DNA of 64,000 nt from Fomitopsis serialis (taxonomy: Eukaryota; Basidiomycota; Agaricomycetes; Polyporales; Fomitopsidaceae), in contig NW_025955082.1 in assembly GCF_022376445.1 (NCBI RefSeq), positions 1 through 64,000 of the forward strand. The letters run 5' to 3'. A model generated the notes under the pieces. That model did not search any database and had not been told where the DNA came from. It was given only the letters and a program-made list of their open reading frames with translations. Within the stretch, counting starts at the first letter, position 1; every line of letters starts with the position of its first letter. A program made the translations under genes and the position numbers. Positions 46,727 to 58,419 of this stretch are shown piece by piece.

Positions 46727-47573
46727 GTCTGCGAGTTTTTTGTCGGTTGAATTGTGCGTCTTCCCGAATGCGGAGTCTGTTGGCGGGTGCTAATATGGGG
46801 CGTGTGCCAGGCTTTGCATGTGGCAACCCTCATGACCATGTTCACGATCGACCCTTATCCTATCCTATATATCCGCCTTGGCCTAACCCTCACGCCCCTT
46901 CATGACGCTTCATTCGCGCTCAGCACTGCACCAAAACCAACCGCATCCCTGCGCCCACTGGACAATCGCCGTTCACGACACATGCATTGCATTGCTCTCC
47001 GTCCACCGTACCGCTTTGGCTTTGCTAGAAGGGACGCTCGTCGATAGTGCACATACACTTCATCACATCATCTCTCACCCTTTGCGTACCGGTTCTTGGC
47101 TTCTTTGTTTCCGCCGCTTCGCGTCACCTGTCTGGTTGTATATTAGCGTCGCGCTTTCCCGCCTCATGCGCATCGCCTTACCCCCGCCTCGCCCCTGTGC
47201 GATCCTCCGTGGCGTCGACCGCCCACGATATGTTGATGATCGACGTTGTTGACACTCATCCTCATTCCTCACCCTCGCTATTCGCTGTCTGGTTTCCTCC
47301 TGTCTCTGATATCCCTCCAGTGTCGCCGTTCGCCCGTATCCTAAGTAGTATGAGCCTTTTATATCGTCTGTTTCTGGACAGTTCAGTTGAGCATCTGTTT
47401 TCGGAGTACATACTTGGGTAGCAGATGCTTTCGCAATTGAGCGTTATATATCGCGAACGTCAGAAGGCACAGGGAAGGGGTCCGAACTCGACGGAGCCTA
47501 TGGTCGGCTCGCCGCTGCCGATTCTTTGGATGCGACATTGACGTGATTCGGTCCTACTTGCTCATCGAACATG
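46727..47573. other. 3' flank of casein kinase gene
   Basis: No supported gene. It is rich in short pyrimidine runs; probably the 3' UTR plus spacer before the MITE. Confidence 0.35.
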
Positions 47574-47575
47574 TA

Positions 47576-48264
47576 TGGAGCGGTTCACTTAGACGCCGCT
47601 ACTTTGTGACAACGACATTTACACGCAGAGTTTTGGGCTGAATGCTAATCCCTTTAGCGAAAAGATAGCTATACGTAGGGGCAACAAAACCCCAAGAGGA
47701 ATTTTCCGTACATTCATTATTTCCAAAAATGGTCTGAACGATTTGGCCAAATCACGTGACTAAGCCCATAACCAGTAATTAGACGCCAGATTACTGTTAC
47801 CAGTTACCAGTTACTATATCGGGCCGGTGGCTCGACTGGGTTAGGGACTCGGTCGAAGCTGGGAAGCAAGATTCTCGTTCATTGCTGATGGTGAGAAAGT
47901 ATACCATTGATAACACCTGTAATAGCTCTCATTGATACAGCACCACGTCTTTGGTCTAGAAAGACCCAGCCTTTTTGGGTGGCTGACTGGGGTGGCCGGT
48001 CGAGATCCCGACCCGATGTAACACTACCGAATCGGGGCTTATCTTGGTAGCTGCCCAATAATTGACCAGCGCGGGGCACTGGCATTTTTAGCAGTATACT
48101 TCCCGTCTAAAAGCTGGTTAACTCCCTGAAACATTATGGAGAATGCTAAGTTTTGAATCCTGTGTCGTTGTATGTGACTCAAAAAAATCGGAGGCCAAGT
48201 TGGCCAGCTTACGTAAGGCGCTTAACAGTGTCACAAAGTAGCGGCGTCTAAGTGAACCGCTCCA
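47576..48264. mobile_element. 689-bp MITE with 36-bp TIRs and TA target duplication
   Basis: The left end (47576-47611) and right end (48229-48264) are perfect inverted repeats of 36 bp starting TGGAGCGGTTCAC. TA dinucleotides at 47574-47575 and 48265-48266 flank them, as expected for Tc1/mariner-type target duplications. The interior has no transposase frame, so the element is non-autonomous. It lies 75 bp upstream of the tRNA-Tyr gene. Confidence 0.88.
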
Positions 48265-48340
48265 TAGGTAATGGGGAGTCCAGATAAGTGCGTGCCGCAG
48301 GTCAAGCGGCTATGTACGGTACATGTAACCTACCAAGTAT

Positions 48341-48425
48341 CCTTCGATAGCTCAGTTGGAAGAGCGCGAGACTGTAATGGTTACATATCATCTTGAGGTC
48401 GCTGGTTCGATCCCGGCTCGAAGGA
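48341..48425 (+). tRNA. tY(GUA): tRNA-Tyr (GTA) with a short intron
   Basis: The acceptor stem CCTTCGA pairs with TCGAAGG and the discriminator is A. The A box is TAGCTCAGTTGG and the B box GGTTCGATCCC. The anticodon stem CGAGA/TCTTG encloses loop CTGTAA...A with anticodon GTA, interrupted after position 37 by a 12-nt intron (TGGTTACATATC). A T-run terminator (GTTTTTG) follows within six bases. An intron in tRNA-Tyr is normal in eukaryotes. Confidence 0.95.
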
Positions 48426-48887
48426 TTGTTTTTGCCTTTCTGAGACGCGGCCCCGCGCCTTCTGAGTTCTCCCGAGCCCGAGGGGCATCCCTCCGATGGG
48501 ATGTGGCTGAATGATGCCATGTCGTCGTTATCGTCGGGCACTCCCTCGTTGGTACAGATGGTCGCAGGGATGCTACCCACGTCTCACCCGAAGCGCTGCA
48601 GCCGACTGGGCAGAGACGACGGGGGATGGCCCGACGCGGTCGCGGCGGCCAAGGAGCGGCTTCTTGTGGGGTGGTACGAGAAGGCGGCCTGGAAACTGGC
48701 ATGACATGCACTGAAATAAGCTGGCGTGGGAGAATGATGCGCATATACCCCATTTACCCCACAGCGGACGAATTCAAAGCTGCGTCTCGCCTCCCACTCT
48801 CGCCCTCAAAACCCGCACATATAAAGCCTCCCGCACGTCCCCGCCGTCTATCTCTACTTTTCACCTCCACCCACCACCACCACCACC
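48426..48887. other. Spacer between tRNA-Tyr and next gene
   Basis: No gene seen. The last 50 bases are C-rich with CCACC repeats before the start codon at 48888, a probable leader. Confidence 0.4.
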
Positions 48888-49517
48888 ATGTCCGCCATCC
48901 GCGCCGTCTCGAAACACGCCCGCTCGCTCTCGCGTACCACGCCGGCGCGCCCCGCCGCCCTTCGCGCGTTCCACTCGCCCTTCAAGGTGCTCGCGAACTC
49001 GCCGCTGACGAGCCCGCCCGCGCCGGGGTCGACTGTCTCGCCGGTCTCGCCGGTCTACGAGAAGCAGCAGGACCACTCGCCCGACCCGCAGACGTCGCAC
49101 GCGGGCACGAAGACGTACGTCGTCTCGGAGCCGGACCCCGCGCACACGCCGTACGAGGTGCCCTCGGGCGCGTACCCGACGTCCGCGCCGTACCAGAACT
49201 ACGCCGCGGCGGACGCGCCGGCCCTTGCTAACGGTGCGCAGCGTTCCTCGACGAGTGCGAGCCCTGTTCACCCCACCCTGACCCGCGCCGTGCCCCAGAA
49301 TGAGTCCGGCGTGCAAGAGAGCGCGGCCGTGCGAAATGGCGAGGCGCCCGGCCGGATGCGCGGGGGGAGCGGGGGCGGGCTGGGTTTGATGGACGAGAAA
49401 AGCACACGTAGCGGGGAGGGCAGCCTCCCGGAGAGGAACCCTGCGCCTGATTCGCCGGGAGTCGCAGAGAGGTGGTCGAAGCTGGGCAATGACAACGCTT
49501 GGAAGGATCGGAAGTGA
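48888..49517 (+). CDS. Hypothetical protein with mitochondrial-type presequence
   Basis: A single exon gives 209 residues in good codon usage. The N-terminus MSAIRAVSKHARSLSRTTPA, then RPAALRAFHSPFKVL, is rich in Arg/Ser and free of acids, like a mitochondrial targeting signal. A central segment (KTYVVSEPDPAHTPYEVPSG and AYPTSAPYQNY) looks conserved; the rest is disordered. The C-terminus (VAERWSKLGNDNAWKDRK) is charged and helical. I recognise no named family; similar small mitochondrial proteins occur in basidiomycetes, but the function is unknown. Confidence 0.75.
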   Translation: MSAIRAVSKHARSLSRTTPARPAALRAFHSPFKVLANSPLTSPPAPGSTVSPVSPVYEKQQDHSPDPQTSHAGTKTYVVSEPDPAHTPYEVPSGAYPTSAPYQNYAAADAPALANGAQRSSTSASPVHPTLTRAVPQNESGVQESAAVRNGEAPGRMRGGSGGGLGLMDEKSTRSGEGSLPERNPAPDSPGVAERWSKLGNDNAWKDRK

Positions 49518-50839
49518 GCTTGGGGCGGGAGTTTCGCGGTGGCATCCGGGAGATGCGCTGGGGATGATGGACTCTCATGATTGTCGCTTTCGTTGGTGTC
49601 GGTATTCGCGTCGTCGTGTCGCTGCTGTACGAGTATAATTGGCAAGAGCCGCCGCTGGGTCCAAAGTAATGCATAGACTGTACATATCGCCTCCTCCTGC
49701 CTACCCTGCCTGCCGTGCTCGTCGTTCCCCGCGTCGACGAGCCCATCTCACATCTGCCAGGGTCCAGCCTGAGGTCCAGGTGACATTGAGCGGCCGTTCG
49801 CGAGCGTGCCTGGGCGCGGAGGCAGACGAGCATGATCCCAGCGAATGGGAACACCTGCATTCTCATGACGCATAGCGACGCGTCACAAGCGGCGCCTTAC
49901 CCGCGACGCGTCCGTCACCTGCATCAAGCGATCGGAAACGCGATCTTGTGCAGACGCGTCTGTGGCGCAAGCTTGTATGACACCGTGACCGTGACTGTGC
50001 CACCTGAACCACCCAGGGCAAGAACACAGTTACCACGTTTCCGCAGTGTAGGTCTGTGTGGGCTTTAATTATTGCGCAAGGTCTGCTAGCAAAGTATTGA
50101 TTACGGTGATCATACATTCAAGTTGCTGGTCACCGGGAATGCCACGGTTACGGTTCGACTGTCTTCGTGCGTCGGCACCGTGACCGCATGAAAAGATGCG
50201 CTCAGTATCAATCGTGGCATGTCTTGCGCGGGTTACCTCCGCGTATGGACCACGTAGGGACCCGAGTACAAGGTCCATTGTGTTGCTGTATGAGTCTGTT
50301 GTTTGAAGAGACGTGCGCGGTGCAGACTTGTGGTGGTGGCAGTCCGCCGAGGGGTCGACGTTCGTCCGCCTTTTTGACTCACTGGCAGGTATCGCAGGCG
50401 TGAACTTGAAGTTTCTGGACATCACGGCTGCCCTGATCCGGGTAAATAAAAAAAAGGATATGACATGGCACCTACGAAGCCCTCAGACTTGATTCTCAAT
50501 TACAGGAAATGTGGCGAGTTCAATATATTGGATTGCACAAGTTCAATCGACGGCTGATAGAGAGCCATTCTAGTAGAAAATGATAGTTTCTTCCGGCGGG
50601 CTGTAGCTGCCGGAGGGACCGGACTGAGCCTGCCTCCTACATGCAGCCTGTGCGACATGACTCCCGCGCATCAAGCAAGTTCGACTGTTGCCTTCTTTCG
50701 GAGGCCATGCACACTCCAGTCACAGCCTGACAGCAACATTGCAAAGACCAAGAACCGCTGCAATATATTACTGTTCCGGTATAGATTATACACGGATAAA
50801 GAGAGGTCACGGCAAGTATGCCAATAAATACGCACATCA
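49518..50839. other. 1.3-kb intergenic stretch
   Basis: No supported gene. The 3' ends of the flanking genes point here. Short frames on both strands carry no domain pattern. Confidence 0.4.
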
Positions 50840-53212
50840 TTAGTCCTTGCGGTCATGGTAAGCAGCCGTGAGCGGCGTCGACTCCGGTTCCTTGAACGTG
50901 GCCGGAGGGACCCCCTGTATCCTGCTGTACCCCCTACTCGAGCAGGGCTTGATAGCCAACACAAAGCAGACGACACCAAGCGCTAGTGCACCGCTAAGTA
51001 GCCCGATAATGATGTAGATGTTGCGGTTCAGCTCTGTCCATTCGGCCAGTGACACGGACGTACCAGAAGTCACGGACGCGGATCCGGGCGTCTTTGCCAC
51101 AGCCGCTATCACGTCCGCGCTCGTGGTTGACGTGCTGAGGGTCGACGTGCTGAGGGTCGACGTGCTGAGGGTCGACGTGCTGAGGAAGATGTCGGCAGGC
51201 GCGGGAGTGGCAGTGGCAGCGGAGACGTTGACGAGGGAGTAGGTGTACGTCGCAGAAGCCGCCAACACGGTGGAGCTGGTGAGGTTGAACAGGTCGGCGA
51301 AGACCTCGTACTCGTTCTCCGCGATGCGCCGCGCGTTCATCTCGTCGTACTCAGCGAATGCTTCGTCGGCGTCGGTCAGCTATCGGGGCAAGTGGGCTCA
51401 GTGAATGGTGATGCCGAAAGAGCGATGAACACACGCTGAGGATCTGCATGTACGGCGCAGTGGACTCGTCAGCAGCGCCCGGCAGGAAGCCGTTTCCGTG
51501 ATAGAACAGGGTGTAGACATTGCGCATGAACGTGTCGCCCAGGATCCAGACTGAGAAACAACTGTGAGAGGCGCACACAACTCTGCGGGCCATGTAGAGA
51601 CGCACGCGGGTCGTCATTGACGTTGAACGCACTACGGCACGTCACAGCCCCCGTTGTGTTGTTTACCTCCACGAGGACGGAGTCAAGCGGGTGGACCGGG
51701 TAGCTGTTGTTGCTGCAATCGGTAAATCATGTCAGCGTTCGGGCGATGGGCGGGGCGCAGCAAGGAGACCTACCCAAAGATCATGCTGATGTTGACTTTG
51801 GTCTCACAGGGAACTGTGTAGTAGCTCTGATTGTCCGAGTCTTGCTCGGTATAGACGGCGCCAGGGAGGTCTTGGAACATCGCGTCCAGATAGTATCTGG
51901 GAATCCGGGCTGAAGAAGCATCCCCCGATGATCAGAAGTCTCCAAGGATAGGGGAGAACGACCGTACCGAGTGCGGTCCCACTGTCCAGAAGGATGAGAC
52001 TCTGGTTTGCCCCAGGTTGAACAGTAAACTTCGATGCATCTTTGGCGACACTGAGTTTGAGATGCTTGAATTTAGTACCGGCCATACAAGGGCTGATCAA
52101 TAAATATTCGGCTCACCTGGAACCATTTCCGGGGTGGAATACGCCGTTCACGGTGATGCCGTCCATCCAGGTGAACCACGCCTCCTGGTTAACCACAGGC
52201 AAACGAGGGGTATCCACGATGTCGGAGTAGTTGCTCACAAGCTCACCTGTATCAGCAGCTTAGTCACCTACTATCCTCAAGCGAGCATTGGATCTTACCA
52301 ATCGTGAGTGCGCCGCCTTGAGTATGTGAGGCGTCACCGAGCTCCGTTCGAGACAACAGAAGAGTAATGAACTTGGACTCGTCCGGAATTTCGTAGAAAA
52401 CCTAAGATTGGTGGTGTGAAGCTCGTGGAGATTCTCGTCGCACGTGGGAACTCACGTTTTGGAGGAAAGGCAGACCATTGAACGACGTTCCGTTCAGATC
52501 ATGATGAATGCTAGAACCCAGAGGCCTATAGTCCAACTGTCGGTGAGGCACAGTTACCACAGGCAGCCACGTAGTACTCACAGGCCGACACCGAGAAGAC
52601 CCAGATCTTCACCAGGGGTCGTGGCATTACTGCCAGGAGCAGTCACTGTCAGGAAGTGGCCGTGAGACTGAGGCATCCTGGGCTTTCCAAGGCGACGACG
52701 CACCAAGCGCTTGACCCGATACGGTGAACTCGCCAAGCGTGACGTTTGCCAGGACAATTGGTCCGTCGGCCACGGTGCCATCCCTACGAAGGTAGGTGGT
52801 GAGAGAGTAAAATGCGTATGCGTAATTCACGACGAACTCATAGGGCGTGGTGCTGTGGACCCCGGTGTCGGTAAGACCCTGAAGGTCGACACCTTCGCTA
52901 TTGACCCATAGATCTGTGCTGCCCGAGTCGATTTGCACCTGAGATAGAAGGCACCATGTCAGTTTGGGACCCAACTGAAAGAGAGGCGTGCCCTTTGTTA
53001 CCACGTACCTGGAATGGCTCGCCTTGGATGTACAGAGTCGCAGTATAGAGCCCGTTTCCGGCATCGGTGAACCCAGTGTTGCTGACATTATCCGGATTCG
53101 TGAGGACTGCGGTAGTCGACCGAGGCTGAAGGCCCGTGACTCGCCGCTGCACGGGAAGTCGCAAAGCAGAAGCAGAGCCCGCGAGGAGGAAAAGAAGGGA
53201 GCCCAAAATCAT
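50840..53212 (-). CDS. Pepsin-type aspartic protease (A1) with C-terminal membrane anchor
   Basis: About ten exons from ATG 53212 to stop 50840. Exon 1 (53212-53009) encodes a signal peptide (MILGSLLFLLAGSASALRLP) and a propeptide ending GLYTATLYIQGEPFQ. The next exon gives VQIDSGSTDLWVNSEG, the first catalytic Asp (DSGST). Later exons read GPIVLANVTLGEFTVSGQAL, NATTPGEDLGLLGVG, SLILLDSGTAL (second catalytic DSGT) joined to ARIPRYYLDAMFQDLPGAVY, then WILGDTFMRNVYTLF. The C-terminus has a Ser/Thr linker with four STL repeats (a 15-bp tandem near 51127-51185) and a TM helix (IYIIIGLLSGALALGVVCFV) with a short tail. The exon borders near 52830 and 52640 are unresolved; a base may be missing there. 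It is likely a cell-surface protease. Confidence 0.8.
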
Positions 53213-54423
53213 AACGAAGAAATGGAATGCTGGATCACGATGCCATGCCGTGCTTTTATATTTGAACAGGTGTCCGAGCATGCCAATGTACTCGGTCTTC
53301 ACGGGTCTCATCGTCCACGACGCGCGCTGCCCATCCTGGTCAGGCCTGTGCTTCATCAGGATTGAGCGGTGGAATCACAGTGAAAAAATGGCCGGCGCAT
53401 CAACTTGAAGAACCGTGAATGCAGACGATGGACTGCGCTGATCGACCCCCACCTTCGGTTTCACGGGCATGAGCCGTCATGACCGATGTCCAGGGCTGCA
53501 ATTACTGTTCGAGACATTGGACGTGCTTGTCTTCAGTAAACTGCAAGGCAGGCACTAGGCATATTCAATCAAAGAACAGGTTGTTATACCCGCACACACT
53601 GACGGAGTGGTCAGCGTATACTCGAATCTGGCCGCGCATAAACTGAGCAGCCCAGAATTCTCTGGTCATGCGCGCCACGCCGGACCAGCAAATGCAACAC
53701 ATCTTACGCATTGTCGCCTGAGACGCTGGGTTGACCTGCTTCAGCTGGCGCCATATGTACGGCCTTCTGCCACGCATTGAAACGTGCTGTAATCCACTTT
53801 GACAGCATCGTAGACGCCATGCACTGCTATCCGTTGAGATTGAACGAGCTCTTCGAGAAGCTCTGGGCGGATCTATGGGCCCGAGTGTGTCAAAGGCTAC
53901 AAAAAAGTTGTACACGTCAGCATAGATATGATCCTTTTACATACTGCAGTTACCTTCGTCCTTGCAGACAAATCAAGAGGACCAAAGCGCACGTTTTGCT
54001 TGACCAGTGTTATGATCTCCTTCAAGTTACTGAGGCACTGGCAGCATCGCAAGCTCGCCGTGCCAGTGGCAGAGACATCTCGAAAAGCTGCCCGAATTGA
54101 ATGACAGCCCGAGTAGCACGACCTTGCCAGGAAGACTGCAACACCGCCAAGCCCAAGCTGTTAGTTGCCGGTTGGCTGTGTTAGCGTGCGTAGGTTGTGG
54201 ATCACATCATGTACAGGCCGCCCGATGGCCCGGGTTGGGCCCGGCCCGGAGTCGGACAACGCCTCGGGGATGACTCGGCGTACCCCCAATATGGAAGGCG
54301 ACCCATTGCTCCCATCAGCGGGTCAATGTACGCACACCACCGCTTCAGAAAATCGCAGGCTCAACGGGCCAACGGATAGACAAGTAAAATGATGATTGGG
54401 AAGATGGCGAATAGGAGCAAAAG
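53213..54423. other. Intergenic, no supported gene
   Basis: Frames on both strands at 53565-54100 lack domain patterns. It contains the promoter of the protease. Confidence 0.35.
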
Positions 54424-54533
54424 CGACACCAGCAGGATTTGAACCTGCGCTCCCGACGGGAAACAGATACTGTTCGAATCCTGCACTTCCAACTAATTCG
54501 AATCTGTCGCCTTAACCACTCGGCCATAGTGTC
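54424..54533 (-). tRNA. tS(CGA): tRNA-Ser (CGA) with intron
   Basis: Read on the minus strand, acceptor stem GACACTA pairs with TGGTGTC, with discriminator G. The A box TGGCCGAGTGG and B box GGTTCAAATCC are present, and there is a long variable arm (CCCGTCGGGA) typical of Ser tRNAs. Anticodon stem ACAGA/TCTGT holds loop TTCGAA...A with anticodon CGA, split by an intron of about 28 nt. The downstream CTTTTGC is a Pol III terminator. The same isoacceptor has an intron in yeast. Confidence 0.93.
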
Positions 54534-56047
54534 TCAAATTTTTACCCGCAAAGTTAAATCATAGCCCATACGCGCACCAGCGAACAGGACAAAAGGCTAG
54601 CCGAAGGACCGTTTGAGAGGAACTACATAAGTATATCCACAGTCCCGAGTCCGTGCTTTCATATACACTACTAGAAGACTCCCCGTGCGGCCGCACAGAT
54701 AATGAAAGCGAAAGCGGGTCGCCCGTGTCTGCCCATGTCGAGAGTCTGCAGCACCAGCACCTGCCAGAATGACAATTGCCAAATTGCCGATTCCGCTGTA
54801 ACATTTCCGAACGAGTGCCGCCAACGGTGGCGGTCCTAACCTTGCACGCACTGTGCAAATGGCAAGGACTTGGAATGAAATCTTGAGCATCATTCGACTA
54901 GCTGCCGATCATCCGCATAGAATATCGATCAAGAATGCAGATGAACTTGAACAATTTGAAGGCCCAGACAGGTGCTGGTGTTAAGGCCAAGGCCTGACTA
55001 GTACTACTCACTTGAAATGACCCGCAGCCCGGTCGCACGCATGCCTTCTCGCAGGGACATGACGAACGCGCGACATAGCGTTCGCGGAGGCATTGAAGGT
55101 AGTACAACACTTGCGCGGCGATGTTCCCTGTGAGCCTAAAATCAGTAAGTATCCCTGCGAGACACAGGCACGGCGCGCACCATCTACTCGGCTCGCTGCC
55201 TTAGGACGCATCAGGACGTCTACACTGTTGCTATCAGTGGCAACGCCGACGGAGGTCGTGTTCGCGCCGCCCATGATGTACGCGCTGAGACTTTGCGTGT
55301 CAGCGAGCTGCCCGGCGATCTTGGCACCCATATCACGACTGCACAGACGAGCGCATTTCACGAGTCTGCGAGTGATGCAATTGTTCTGCTTCGTCCGTCC
55401 AGAGCTCAGGGGGTCTGTCAATATAATATACGATGAAGTCGCCTAAGAGAATCGCGCGGCAAGCGTGAGCCTGTAACCGCAGGACCTGAGCAATACTTGG
55501 CCCGGGAGTGATCGTTGCAATACACTGTTAGAGACTCAGGAGAAGGAACCCATCCCGGTGCCACAGGCAGGACGGCTGGATGATCTTGTGACTTGCCAAA
55601 GTTACTGTACTGACGCTGTACTCAGACGAGCTCGGCCGGCCTACAACAACGATAAACAAGTGTGAAAAAGGGGTGGACATGTTCGACGGAGGAAGACTCC
55701 GAAGAACCTTGCTCTGACGAGCGGCGGAAGCAGAAGCACCCACGTCCTAAAAATGGAGCTGTACTCTTTCACTAGAGAGGATACCTAAGTACAGTTAGAC
55801 AACCACAACCTCCTCCCGCCGGCGAGCCCATGCCTACCCAGCGCGCCTTGCGATCTACCCAGAGCGCGATCGAGGTACGGGATGGCCTTGCAAACCGTAA
55901 TGTGACAGGCCCTGGTGTGGACGCCTCAATGTCACCCTCCGGCGTGCACTTCTGCCTTGTGCATGCCTGAGGATCGCAGGCTTGCCGACACACTGCGCGA
56001 TACCGTTCGTGCAGCTGCATTGAAGAGCTAACTCGATAGAGATCCCG
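54534..56047. other. 1.5-kb stretch, only unassigned frames
   Basis: The minus strand around 55170-55340 reads MGAKIAGQLADTQSLSAYIM and GGANTTSVGVATDSN, which looks protein-like but is isolated and flanked by possible splice sites that I could not place. It may be a gene fragment. Nothing else is supported. Confidence 0.3.
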
Positions 56048-56789
56048 CTACGAGTCTCGTCCTGTGATCTCCGTCGACAGACGTGATATCTCGGAGAACG
56101 CTGCCCTCAGCAGGTCGAGGTCCGCATCCAGGTGGTCCGCGCGGGACTTCATCTGCAGCCTCATCCATCAGTACACCAGCAAAGTGAACGAACGGTGGGC
56201 GAGAGGACGTACCGCGGCGATAGTGTCACTAGCAGCGATGAGCTCGTGGTGGTGGTTGTACACGAGGCTCTGGCGCTCGCTATCAAGTTCGCGCATCTCG
56301 GAGAGGAGCTCGTTCTCGCGCTTGAGTAGCGAGGGCAGCGAGCTCGTCGTGATCAGCTGCCCGTAGTACGCCTTCGCGTCGAACGCCGACGAGTCTCCAT
56401 GTCATCCCATCAGTCACCGAGGCCGCACGCATCCACACGGCAGACTCACCCAAGTCCATCGGGTCCGCAACCCTCGCCGGCCCACCGAGCGGCGGCGGCG
56501 GGCCCACGCCCAGGCCGTAGTGTTTCCTCAACAAGTCCCTCGCACGCGTCTTCGGCCGCTCGCCGCCCGCAGGCGGAGACACCCTCGGCCCGGGGGGCGG
56601 GGAGGTGGGCAGCGCACCAGCGTGCACAAGCGGGCTAGTGCTAGAGATGCGGCGCATGTTGGCGGGGGTAGGTGTATTGGGCGAGCCGGGGATGGTGGCG
56701 CGGAGGGGCGAGGAAGGAGGTCGGGGGATGGGGGTGCGGGAGCGCGAGGGCGCGTTTGAGGATGGGAGGGATATTGTTGAATGGGACAT
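56048..56789 (-). CDS. VPS51: Vps51, GARP complex subunit
   Basis: Three exons (56789-56450, 56394-56213, 56152-56048) join in frame to 208 residues. A Ser/Pro-rich disordered head ends at TRARDLLRKHYGLGV, the first Vps51 signature. Splicing then gives DPMDLDSSAFDAKAYYGQL, SLLKRENELLSEMRELDSER, QSLVYNHHHELIAASDTIAA and MKSRADHLDADLDLL. The pattern ELDxxxQxLVYxxxxxxIxASDTI is diagnostic of the Vps51/Vps67 domain. The Golgi-associated GARP tether returns endosome-derived vesicles to the trans-Golgi network. The short length is normal for fungi, where Vps51 is much smaller than in animals. Confidence 0.88.
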
Positions 56790-57165
56790 ATTAGAGGAGA
56801 GATTGTGTAAAGGCCTTGGACGAGCGAGGCGGCCCTGGGTGACTGAGAGCTGGCGAGAAGGCGCGCTCAAGCAGTGCGACGCGTTGCACGTGACTGATGT
56901 TGGAGCGTGTTCCTCAGACGCGCTCATTTCGAGTTGTCGTCCTCCCTCTTCGATATGTGGACTTGGTATACGCTCTCGATATAAAACTGGCGAAGATTGT
57001 GGATCATTGTTCTATTTGATACAAGAAATCATTAGCACGCACTGGTTGTACAGTATTCGTTTTGGAGGTATCAAAGTCCGCGGTTCGCAACGCGTAGTCA
57101 CGGTAGTAGTGATTCGTCGTATACGTATATCGTCAACGCCAGTCCTTTTAAAACTCTACTTCATC
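56790..57165. other. Short spacer between Vps51 and Sfk1-like genes
   Basis: No gene seen. Promoter of VPS51 and 3' UTR of the Sfk1-like gene, both on the minus strand. Confidence 0.4.
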
Positions 57166-58193
57166 TCAATACCCAGCCGCACGCGCAGGCTGCAAATTCG
57201 CGCCTCCCGCGTTCTGTACGCCATACGGTCCTTGGCCGGCATTGTGTCCATTGCCGTATCCATTGCCGTATCCGTTCCCTTCAACTCCCCCGTTCCCGTA
57301 CGCCGGCCCACCGACCTGGCGCATCGTGCCCGCCGTGCCCCCGCTCTCGACGCTCCTCCGGCCAAGCAGCTCCTGGTCGAAGTACGCGCCCTTGCGCATC
57401 CCCCGGGACATCCTCAGGTCGTAGTAGAACGTCAGCAGGTAGAACGTGTACCCAAACGCGATGACCCATTCGATCACCGCGCCCACGTCCGCCGTCGTGT
57501 ACAGCGTGATCGCGAACACGATGGCGAGGATGATGAGGACGACGGCGATGATGCCCTTCGCGATGTACGCGATGCGGAGCTTGCGCTGGCCGTCGTAGTC
57601 TTTGTTGATCCAACGGTACTCGACGATGGTGAAAATGGCAGAGAGCCCGACTCCGATGATGAAGACGAGCAGGAAGACACGGTGCAGGCTTTGGTGCCGC
57701 CCGGTGTCGAAGATGGAGAGGAGGATGAGTCCCGCGCCGCCGATGAACGAGCCGAGGACGGCCAGCGTCGAGAAGATGCGCTCGCGTCGGCGCATATTCG
57801 GGTGCAGCCTGCGCATCGCTCAGTCTCAGATTGTGCTCGCGTTAACAGGAGCATGACTAGTACGCACCTCCCGGAATGCCGCAGCCATCTCTCAACCACT
57901 AGCGTCAGGAAGAATGTCACGCCCGTTATACAGCAGCACACGATGAACAAGGGCTTGAGGTAGCTCGCGCCGACATCTGAGATGTACGCGATGCTCCCCT
58001 GCTGCGTGACATATTGCGGCTTCCCCGTCGCCAGCCAAGTAATTAGCATCGCCCATAGCGTGCCTGTCTCGTGCGTAAGCTCGCCATCCTTCGCCGCACC
58101 AGCTCCCAGAGCGACTCACCAAACCAGATGAACGCTCCAAAGACGGGTATCCACGCGTAGACCCAGTAGTAGTGCTTGTACGCCAGAAACATC
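57166..58193 (-). CDS. SFK1: Frag1/DRAM/Sfk1-family membrane protein (frameshift in exon 1)
   Basis: Exons 58193-58120, 58063-57868 and 57808-57166. Read from the expected frame the protein begins MFLAYKHYYWVYAWIPVFGA and continues WFGTLWAMLITWLATGKPQY, ISDVGASYLKPLFIVCCCIT and LAVLGSFIGGAGLILLSIFD. It goes on with HRVFLLVFIIGVGLSAIFTI, GIIAVVLIILAIVFAITLY and VIEWVIAFGYTFYLLTFYYD, six membrane spans in the Frag1/DRAM/Sfk1 pattern. The tail is Gly/Asn-rich (NGYGNGYGNGHNAG). Yeast Sfk1 supports plasma-membrane phosphoinositide signalling and lipid asymmetry. In exon 1 the sequence has four Ts where three are expected (after IPV, near 58140), so the frame is broken; sequencing error is likely. 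Confidence 0.8.
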
Positions 58194-58419
58194 GCGGGCA
58201 GCTCGAGGCGGGGAGGGGGCGGTGGTGCAAAGGAGGGACTAGCGGGACTCTGGGCGGCTCCATCGCTGCAGCAGGCGACTTTTGAGCGAAGCAGGGAGCA
58301 GCCTGAGCCGCGGCGGTCGGTTCTGCAATGGCCTGACGTCACACCCCCGCTGCACCATGCCGAGCCTTGGCGCGCCACCAGCCACCGCCACAATCGTCCG
58401 TTCGGTGGCTGCCTTCCTA

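Noticed and set aside
57281..57613. A basic 110-codon minus-strand frame
   Set aside because: It is a shadow of the Sfk1-like coding sequence in another phase.
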